NCBI GenBank assembly: GCA_028282395.1 | Contig: JANQHY010000052.1 | Coordinates: 1 to 10,803, forward strand | DNA length: 10,803 bases | Origin: Gammaproteobacteria bacterium | GTDB taxonomy: Bacteria > Pseudomonadota > Gammaproteobacteria > UBA12402 | Reading direction: 5' to 3' | In this document: piece after piece, positions 6,828-10,803 of the stretch | Layout of the letters: each line of letters opens with the position of its first letter | Position numbering within the stretch: position 1 is the first letter of the stretch | Translations under genes and position numbers: made by a program | The notes under the pieces: model-generated | What the model was told of the DNA's origin: nothing | Seen by the model: the letters and a program-made list of their open reading frames with translations, nothing else | The model's database searches: none

Positions 6828-7229
6828 TTAAGTGATAGTGAAATGAGGGTTCCAGGCAATTTCCCATGGATAACCATCTAAATCACTAAAGTAGCCAGAA
6901 TAGCCGCCCCAAAATGTTTCAGCCGCCGGTTTAATAATGTTGCCGCCGGCTGCTTCAGCCTGTTTAAGCAGTTCATCCACCTGGGCGGTATCGCTAACAT
7001 TATGCGCCAGAGTAATACCACCAAATCCGCTACCGACGTTATCAAATAGCGCATCTTCAGCTAGACTCGCCTTAGGATAAAGGCCTAGCCATGTCCCCTG
7101 TAGTTCAAAAAATGCGATATTCTCATTAGAGTGCTCTGAGTAAGGGAGTTGCAAACCGGTTTGATAAAACTGTGTTGCTTTGGCTAGATCGCTAACCCCT
7201 AAAGTAATGATGCTAATTCTAGGCTCCAT
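6828..7229 (-). CDS. VOC-superfamily (glyoxalase/bleomycin-resistance fold) protein
   Basis: A 133-residue protein of the vicinal-oxygen-chelate fold, a family that includes glyoxalase I, extradiol dioxygenases and bleomycin-binding proteins. It starts PRISIITLGVSDLAKATQFY, the usual first beta-alpha unit with SDLxKAxxFY. A central FFELQGTWLGLYP strand pair and a C-terminal GYFSDLDGYPWEIAWNP follow, where the Glu is the usual metal-ligand position. The length is typical of single-domain members. The start ATG at 7229 has AAGGA about 9 nt upstream. The gene begins 29 nt after tRNA-Arg on the same strand, so it may be transcribed with it. The substrate is unknown; detoxification is the common role. 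A T-run follows the stop directly, but no good terminator hairpin is seen. Confidence 0.88.
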   Translation of the reverse strand: MEPRISIITLGVSDLAKATQFYQTGLQLPYSEHSNENIAFFELQGTWLGLYPKASLAEDALFDNVGSGFGGITLAHNVSDTAQVDELLKQAEAAGGNIIKPAAETFWGGYSGYFSDLDGYPWEIAWNPHFTIT

Positions 7230-7258
7230 GATTATCTATCCTTATGAAATAGTGGGTT

Positions 7259-7336
7259 TGGCGCGCCCGGGAGGATTCGAACCCCCGACCTTCAGGTTCG
7301 TAGCCTGACACTCTGATCCAACTGAGCTACGGGCGC
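7259..7336 (-). tRNA. tRNA-Arg(ACG)
   Basis: The minus strand gives a full cloverleaf: 7-bp acceptor GCGCCCG/CGGGCGC, D arm GCTC...GAGT, anticodon arm TCAGG-CTACGAA-CCTGA with anticodon ACG, T arm GGGGG-TTCGAAT-CCTCC, discriminator G, and an encoded CCA at 7261-7259. It is close to E. coli tRNA-Arg(ACG). A34 is expected to be converted to inosine to read CGU, CGC and CGA. All paired regions are intact, so it should be functional. Confidence 0.97.
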
Positions 7337-7418
7337 CTGTATCGTCTCTGTTCCCTATTATGGTTTCACGGCCGTCATTGGCCTCTATCGCTTAACGAGC
7401 CCTAAGAATACCAGCTTT

Positions 7419-7446
7419 ATCATACTTTTCTATAGCTCTAAGGCAA
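7419..7446 (-). promoter_or_regulatory. Candidate promoter for tRNA-Arg
   Basis: On the minus strand TTGCCT (7446-7441) and TATGAT (7424-7419, 5/6) are 16 nt apart. Transcription would begin about 75 nt before the mature tRNA, so 5' processing is implied. Confidence 0.4.
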
Positions 7447-7546
7447 ATTTATCGATTTTTTTCTCTTTATACCCACATTTCCAATAGTAATTCAGACTAA
7501 GCCATGCTAGCGTAGTGATCAATTTTTAAACTGGGAGGATTTTTCC

Positions 7547-7690
7547 ATGTCAGATGGTGAGAACAGTAATTGGGATATGAACAGAATATGATCAAATTAC
7601 TGTGGGCCAGCGAGGCCAAGTGCTTCTGAAATAGGAATTATCAACTCCTTACTTGAGCCTGATAGGCGGGTATTGCTTCATCGATTATAA
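7547..7690 (+). pseudogene. Decayed 5' fragment of a gene, possibly SAM-methyltransferase
   Basis: A strong GGGAGG (7533-7538) sits 8 nt before ATG 7547. The frame reads MSDGENSNWDMNRI, hits TGA at 7589-7591, then continues in the same frame as SNYCGPARPSASEIG through SLLEPDRRVLL to TAA at 7688. Read with TGA as a former TGG (Trp), it is one continuous 47-codon start. The GPxRPSxSEI pattern followed by a charged turn and VLL resembles the N-terminus of some class I SAM-dependent methyltransferases just before their VLLLG motif. The frame breaks exactly where that glycine motif should come. The fragment reading is well supported by the RBS and in-frame continuation; the family is a tentative inference. 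The 210 bases between the tRNA and this start show no other gene. Confidence 0.45.
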
Positions 7691-7700
7691 AGACTATACT
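7673..7700 (+). promoter_or_regulatory. Candidate promoter for the nucleotidyltransferase gene
   Basis: TTGCTT (7673-7678, 4/6) and TATACT (7695-7700, 5/6) with a 16-nt spacer. It overlaps the end of the decayed gene and gives a leader of about 26 nt, suggesting this gene is still expressed on its own. Confidence 0.45.
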
Positions 7701-7732
7701 TACATTATTAAAAGCAGATAGAAGGGTCAGCT

Positions 7733-8563
7733 ATGTCACCAAATCCACTACTTAAACTATTCATTCACAGAGCTCGTGATATCTTCGCTGAGCGCGCCAT
7801 CTCCCTTTATACCTTTGGTAGTTTGGGAGAACACGGTGACTTCTCCAGTTGTAGTGATGTGGATGTGGTATTATTGCTGGATAAATTGCAGGATGTGGAT
7901 GAGAAAACTATTTTAGAATTGTGGGATGAGATTAAGAAATCTGGGCTCGATTATGCTGATCGCTTATCACTTTTCTGGTCAAGTTATGAAGGAGACGACT
8001 TTGCATCGGGACGTGGCCGTTTTCCTCCTCTGGATCGTTTGGACCTGATTCGACACGCGAAATTACTTTATGGTAAAGATCATCGTCATGAGTTACAAGA
8101 ACCAACTCAAAAAGAATTAGTTTTAGAAAGTGCAAATTTTATTTCAACTTTTATGCTAGCCGATGGCAAATTTGATCAATTAGTTGGTGATGCAAATACC
8201 ATTCTATTAAATGGTGCCCGCTATTTCACAAAATTTGTTCTGTTCCCCGTACGTTTACTATTCACTGTAAAAAATGAAAAAACCATTGCATCAAATAAGG
8301 ATGCAGTGGCTTATTTTAATCGTGTTTGGACTGAAAAGTTATCGAATGATGTCGTCGCTCTTGTTAATTTTGCCTATCAAACACGATCTTGCCCCGCTAG
8401 TGAGCCTGTCAGCTATGATATTGATACTTTACAACCTGCATTGCAGGAACTCTATAAATTAGTCATAAGCGAATATATCCTCGCTGCTGATAATTTTGGT
8501 GATACGCAATGTGCGAAACAACTGCGCAATCATCTAGAGAAAATCGACAAAGCAATATCATAG
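7733..8563 (+). CDS. Nucleotidyltransferase-fold protein
   Basis: A 276-residue protein with an N-terminal DNA-polymerase-beta-type nucleotidyltransferase domain. The core motif is TFGSLGEHGDFSSCSDVDVV: Gly29-Ser30 and the metal-binding pair Asp42/Asp44. A third acidic residue may be Asp76 in GLDYADRLSLFW. Such MNT-type domains transfer nucleotides to proteins, RNA or small molecules (aminoglycoside adenylyltransferases, MNT/HEPN pairs). The C-terminal two thirds (about 120-276) are helical by composition and may be a HEPN-like or substrate-binding helical domain, which I cannot confirm. GAAGGG lies about 7 nt before the ATG. No toxin or antitoxin partner gene is adjacent, so a two-gene MNT-HEPN system is not seen. 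The gene is intact but is flanked by decayed fragments on both sides. The substrate is unknown. Confidence 0.8.
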   Translation: MSPNPLLKLFIHRARDIFAERAISLYTFGSLGEHGDFSSCSDVDVVLLLDKLQDVDEKTILELWDEIKKSGLDYADRLSLFWSSYEGDDFASGRGRFPPLDRLDLIRHAKLLYGKDHRHELQEPTQKELVLESANFISTFMLADGKFDQLVGDANTILLNGARYFTKFVLFPVRLLFTVKNEKTIASNKDAVAYFNRVWTEKLSNDVVALVNFAYQTRSCPASEPVSYDIDTLQPALQELYKLVISEYILAADNFGDTQCAKQLRNHLEKIDKAIS

Positions 8564-8623
8564 TTGTCAGAAGCTTTGATCGCACAAAAAAGGCGGCACT
8601 ATCAGCGATTTGATACTCAATAA

Positions 8624-8644
8624 TTGCAGCTTTCTGAACTGCAA
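8624..8644. other. Small inverted repeat after the nucleotidyltransferase gene
   Basis: TTGCAG and CTGCAA pair around a 9-nt loop about 60 nt after the stop. There is no T-run in either direction, so a terminator role is only possible, not shown. Confidence 0.25.
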
Positions 8645-8651
8645 ATAAGCA

Positions 8652-8890
8652 TTAAACTACTCTTCTAGACCAAGTTAAATATCGTGTGATTGGATCTTGA
8701 CTAGCAAACACTTCAAGCCGAGTATTGGCTAGTTTTAATGTGTCATTATTTTAAAACTCAAATCGTCTTGATAACTTCATTCCTAGGATGTTAGGCCAAA
8801 GAGAATCCATAGCTGAGTATGCCACAATACTTTTTTCTTAGTAACACTTGGCCTATATGTTACAGTTTTTGGAAAGCCTATGTGATCAAG
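8652..8890 (-). pseudogene. Decayed C-terminal gene fragment, unrecognised
   Basis: Minus-strand reading gives protein-like stretches interrupted by lesions. A segment from 8890 reads LDHIGFPKTVTYRPSVTKK. A shift at an A-run (T-run at 8831-8836) leads into IVAYSAMDSLWPNILGMKLS, ending at a TAA. The same frame then continues through LKLANTRLEVFASQDPITRY to a final TAA at 8652-8654. The amino-acid composition, the in-frame continuation past a single stop and the repair by one frameshift suggest the 3' remnant of a once functional gene. I do not recognise the family. The rest of the 517-base gap (8891-9080) is AT-rich and holds only the promoter of the next gene. Confidence 0.4.
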
Positions 8891-8988
8891 TTAAAATAGT
8901 AAAGGTTAAAAATATCTATAAGTTACTTGTTATGAAATGAAAACTTATTACAATTCTACTAAATATTATATATTATATAAGTTATAAC

Positions 8989-9017
8989 TTGACTTATTCA
9001 TATTGATATGATACACT
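8989..9017 (+). promoter_or_regulatory. Candidate promoter of the HAD-domain gene
   Basis: TTGACT (8989-8994, 5/6) and TACACT (9012-9017, 4/6) are separated by 17 nt within a very AT-rich region. The predicted leader is about 57 nt. No Shine-Dalgarno sequence precedes the ATG at 9081. Confidence 0.5.
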
Positions 9018-9080
9018 ACCCTCTTTTTAAAAGATAATAAGCTTTCTGTATATTTTTCTTATATTTAGACCAGTTAAAAT

Positions 9081-10277
9081 ATGTTCAATATAGATACTAA
9101 TAAACTGCTCGTTTTAGACGTTGAAGGCACAATAATTCATTCATGCGGTTTCGATGAAAGAGAGAACCAAGTAATAATTTATATAGATCAAAGATTACCA
9201 GATATCTTAAAGAAATTTAAAGAGCATGGCTTCACAATTGTTATTGCAACAGGCACTGATGGACAGCAGTTGGAAGACTACAGAAATGAATTTATAACGC
9301 GCGGATTTGATCAATATATCGATGCTTATAAGCCAAATTCACATGATAAAAAAGATCATAAATCAGATAAGTTACAAAAATATGAGAAGCAGTTTAACGT
9401 TGAAAAAGGCAATATTTTTTTCTTTGATGATGGCCCATCAAATATTTCTCAAGCAAAAAACTTAGGCTTTCAAAACTCTTACCAGGTAACAGAACAATCA
9501 CCTTTAACTACCCAACTTGAAAAATTATATAATAAATTATTCACCATAGAATTATGGATAGAAACAAACACAAATAGCAGATTACACATACCAAACTGCA
9601 AAGAAGGAATGACTTGCAATGAAATGAAAACTGAAATTATTGATCGGTTTGGCCTTCCAGAAGACAGTAAAAAGTACTTTAAAATCACTGCATCAAATGA
9701 AATATTCGGCCAAAAAATACTATCAGATAATGATCCAATGGTTACAAAAGAAAGCATAAAAGAAGGTAGTGGTGGTACAAATTCAAGGTTTAACTTAATA
9801 TTTAACCCTTATATTTTAAGTATAATAAAAGAAGGACTTACTGCGAGAAATATAGAATGGGAGAAAAGTCTGCAATCATGCTGCACATTATTTTCTAGCC
9901 GGAAAAGTATTAGATACAAAGAGTTGAACAAAGTAGATAGAGTTATTGATGCCTGCAAAGAAAGAAGTATAAATAAAAAAATATCAATTGACTTAGCAAA
10001 AGATATTTTTAAGTCTAGAATTAACCAGGAAATTTTCACATATCACAGGTGGCATACATCTTCTTCAAATAAAGATGGAAAAGGCAAAGCGCCTGATGCA
10101 TTTATCAAACTATCAGCAAAATTAATGGATTCAGTAGACCAACAGCATAAAAATGATCTGTGGACAGTTATTGAGACATCAGGAATAAAGAATTTTGGAG
10201 CCAACTTTAGTAATTACAGTAAGTATGGGCAATGTATTTCTGCAACACAAGAAAAAAAGATTTGGGGACCCTCATAA
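9081..10277 (+). CDS. HAD-superfamily phosphatase with probable ubiquitin-like domain
   Basis: A 398-residue protein, apparently cytoplasmic or secreted without a signal peptide. Residues 8-150 form a HAD-like domain with all four motifs: DVEGT (Asp13 nucleophile, Glu15), IATGTD (Thr57), Lys84 in DAYKP, and FFFDDGPSNISQAKNLGF (Asp116/Asp117). The DxE form also occurs in enolase-phosphatase E1, so activity is plausible. Residues about 155-241 read like a ubiquitin-like beta-grasp fold: FTIELWIETN, a turn, CNEMKTEIIDRFGLPEDSK (helix plus the IP-like turn), ASNEIFGQKILSDND, and RFNLIF as last strand. Residues 242-398 are lysine-rich, helical in character and unrecognised. The gene is clearly more AT-rich than argS or the exporter operon and lacks an RBS, suggesting recent acquisition. 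The HAD call is firm; the ubiquitin-like call is an inference from pattern. Confidence 0.8.
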   Translation: MFNIDTNKLLVLDVEGTIIHSCGFDERENQVIIYIDQRLPDILKKFKEHGFTIVIATGTDGQQLEDYRNEFITRGFDQYIDAYKPNSHDKKDHKSDKLQKYEKQFNVEKGNIFFFDDGPSNISQAKNLGFQNSYQVTEQSPLTTQLEKLYNKLFTIELWIETNTNSRLHIPNCKEGMTCNEMKTEIIDRFGLPEDSKKYFKITASNEIFGQKILSDNDPMVTKESIKEGSGGTNSRFNLIFNPYILSIIKEGLTARNIEWEKSLQSCCTLFSSRKSIRYKELNKVDRVIDACKERSINKKISIDLAKDIFKSRINQEIFTYHRWHTSSSNKDGKGKAPDAFIKLSAKLMDSVDQQHKNDLWTVIETSGIKNFGANFSNYSKYGQCISATQEKKIWGPS

Positions 10278-10362
10278 TCAGGCATTGTCATCTTGCTCCT
10301 CACCCCACTGCTTTACGCACCGATCACCGTCATCTCCCGCGGCTTGGCCGATTTTGCTCAAT

Positions 10363-10385
10363 TACCTCCACCAGAGGTGGAGGTA
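10363..10385. repeat. Perfect 10-bp hairpin
   Basis: TACCTCCACC and GGTGGAGGTA pair perfectly around an AGA loop 85 nt after the HAD gene stop. There is no T-run directly after, so it is unlikely to be a simple terminator alone. Subterminal hairpins of this kind occur in IS200/IS605-type ends, but no transposase is present. Confidence 0.6.
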
Positions 10386-10401
10386 TGTAACGCTTCGCTT
10401 G

Positions 10402-10424
10402 GACCACTAAAAGTGGTCGTTTAA
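10402..10424 (+). terminator. Hairpin, possible terminator of the HAD gene
   Basis: GACCACT (10402-10408) and AGTGGTC (10412-10418) pair perfectly around AAA and are followed by GTTTAAAA. The T-run is short, so termination would be weak. It is 16 nt from the previous hairpin, and the two may form one unit. Confidence 0.35.
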
Positions 10425-10547
10425 AATAGACCCCGCTCAACTTACCATTCATCGTCTAGCGACTACCAATACCTCGTCATCGTGTATTCCCAGCTCCATC
10501 CCATGATTCCCAAAATCGTCGCCCTCCGCGGCCCCAACCCCGTCGTC

Positions 10548-10598
10548 CAGCACCCTTACGGGTGCCTACGGCATCTAAATCGCCTTTCCTGGCAATTT
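10548..10598 (-). repeat. Direct repeat copy A (CAGGAA-loop hairpin unit)
   Basis: About 51 bp, nearly identical to copy B 73 nt further on. On the minus strand it contains a stem AAATTGCC/GGCGATTT with loop AGGAAA (10598-10577) and a stem GCACCC/GGGTGC capped by GTAA, a GNRA tetraloop (10565-10550). Confidence 0.75.
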
Positions 10599-10620
10599 AT
10601 GACGCTGTAACCTTCCTGGC

Positions 10621-10672
10621 CAGCGCCCTTACGGATGCCTAGCGACATCTAAATCGCCTTTCCTGACGATTT
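10621..10672 (-). repeat. Direct repeat copy B (CAGGAA-loop hairpin unit)
   Basis: About 52 bp. The minus-strand stem AAATCGTC/GGCGATTT has loop AGGAAA (10672-10651). It is followed by a GTAA-capped stem (10638-10623) with one A-C mismatch. It differs from copy A at about six positions, and the changes in the first stem are between Watson-Crick and G-U pairs on the minus strand. Confidence 0.75.
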
Positions 10673-10675
10673 GTC

Positions 10676-10701
10676 CGAACCCTCTTCTCGGGTTCGAACC
10701 C
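10676..10701. repeat. GGGTTCGAACCC palindrome and overlapping hairpin
   Basis: CGAACCC (10676-10682) pairs with GGGTTCG (10690-10696), and GGGTTCGAACCC (10690-10701) is itself a 12-bp palindrome. It recalls a tRNA T-arm sequence but no tRNA fits around it. It could be a protein-binding or attachment-like site. Confidence 0.4.
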
Positions 10702-10722
10702 CATGCCAAAATACTCTTATAC

Positions 10723-10749
10723 TTTTAATCAAGCGTTGCTTGATTAGAA
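10723..10749. repeat. Hairpin TAATCAAGC/GCTTGATTA
   Basis: A perfect 9-bp stem (10726-10734 with 10738-10746) around GTT, extendable to 12 pairs with one wobble. It separates the last CAGGAA-loop hairpin from the repeat pair. No T-run is adjacent. Confidence 0.5.
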
Positions 10750-10782
10750 AATTTACTTATAACATGGAGAGAGAGGGATGGA

Positions 10783-10803
10783 CGCTGGCCTTCCTGGCCA
10801 GCG
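10783..10803 (-). repeat. Perfect CAGGAA-loop hairpin at the window end
   Basis: CGCTGGCC and GGCCAGCG pair perfectly over 8 bp; the minus-strand loop is AGGAA. The 15-nt CCTTCCTGGCCAGCG here repeats exactly at 10611-10625, so a further repeat copy may begin at the window edge and continue outside it. Confidence 0.65.

Larger units (their letters stand above)
10278..10803. other. G+C-richer noncoding block of hairpins and repeats
   Basis: No credible gene is seen here; short frames exist on both strands but none has a ribosome binding site or a recognised family. Composition changes sharply from the AT-rich HAD gene to a G+C-richer sequence. The block contains two tight hairpins (10363-10418), a middle part without clear structure (10419-10547), and a repeat/hairpin array to the window end. 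It may belong to a mobile or conjugative element whose remainder lies beyond the window. Confidence 0.55.
10550..10803 (-). ncRNA. Putative structured minus-strand RNA with CAGGAA loops
   Basis: Read on the minus strand, four hairpins (10803-10783, 10672-10651, 10625-10603, 10598-10577) all present CAGGAA in or at the loop, with different stems. Two GTAA-capped hairpins and two others (10749-10723, 10696-10676) lie among them. The AAAT stems pair completely on the minus strand by using one G-U each, but contain A-C mismatches on the plus strand, so the RNA direction is minus. CAGGA in hairpin loops is the binding motif of CsrA/RsmA, as in CsrB-type sponge RNAs. No promoter is visible, as the 5' side lies outside the window. 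It could alternatively be a leader or a mobile-element RNA such as an IS605-associated guide RNA. Confidence 0.4.

Noticed and set aside
7733..8563. MNT-HEPN toxin-antitoxin pair
   Set aside because: Only one gene with the nucleotidyltransferase motif is present and no small HEPN partner is adjacent.
10195..10410. 71-residue plus-strand frame at the HAD gene end
   Set aside because: It overlaps the HAD gene in another frame, runs into hairpin DNA and has no RBS.
10548..10672. Possible CRISPR repeats
   Set aside because: Only two ~51-bp copies, with 22 nt between them, and the repeats differ internally; no cas genes. Hairpin RNA or a mobile repeat fits better.
10690..10712. tRNA 3'-end or attachment-site remnant around GGGTTCGAACCC
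   Set aside because: The T-arm-like palindrome is not followed by a 7-nt acceptor plus CCA that fits, and no partner tRNA half is seen.

Overview
The window looks like a chromosomal segment of a host-associated gammaproteobacterium, with Legionellales/Coxiellaceae-type intracellular bacteria as my best guess. The evidence is an argS–ftsN-like pair of gammaproteobacterial type, a moderate G+C backbone with an AT-rich accessory gene, two proteins with eukaryote-like features (a C-terminal CaaX box and a possible ubiquitin-like domain), and decayed genes and repeats in the right half. The genus cannot be fixed from the sequence alone.

Layout. Positions 1-2476 (minus strand) carry argS, then an FtsN-like SPOR protein 5 nt downstream, then an open frame that leaves the window at base 1. 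A divergent intergenic region with a good argS promoter separates these from a plus-strand RNA-binding protein (one RRM plus a glycine/arginine-rich tail, GTG start). Positions 3224-6586 form a tight plus-strand operon: a strong sigma70-like promoter, a possible H-type RNA pseudoknot or operator in the leader, an HlyD-family lipoprotein adaptor, an ABC ATPase (4-nt overlap), an ABC-2 permease (1-nt overlap), and a 68-residue protein ending in CCSCIIL. The first three genes are a YbhG/F/R- or YhiI/YhhJ-type export system. Just after the operon lies a ~176-bp palindromic MITE-like element with a perfect 32-bp inverted repeat.

Positions 6828-7336 (minus strand) hold a VOC/glyoxalase-fold protein downstream of tRNA-Arg(ACG). 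Positions 7337-9080 are low-density accessory DNA: one intact nucleotidyltransferase-fold gene, with a decayed gene fragment on each side (one with an internal TGA, one with an internal TAA and a probable frameshift).

Positions 9081-10277 encode an AT-rich 398-residue protein with a complete HAD phosphatase active site, a central region that reads like a ubiquitin-like beta-grasp domain, and an unrecognised C-terminal region. It abuts a G+C-richer, hairpin-dense noncoding block (10278-10803). That block has ~51-bp direct repeats with a 73-nt period. On the minus strand it folds into hairpins with CAGGAA loops alternating with GUAA-capped hairpins. The stems pair fully through G-U wobble only on the minus strand, which points to a structured minus-strand RNA, possibly one that binds CsrA.

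The observations most worth following are the operon-linked CaaX protein, the HAD/ubiquitin-like protein and the CAGGA-loop RNA.
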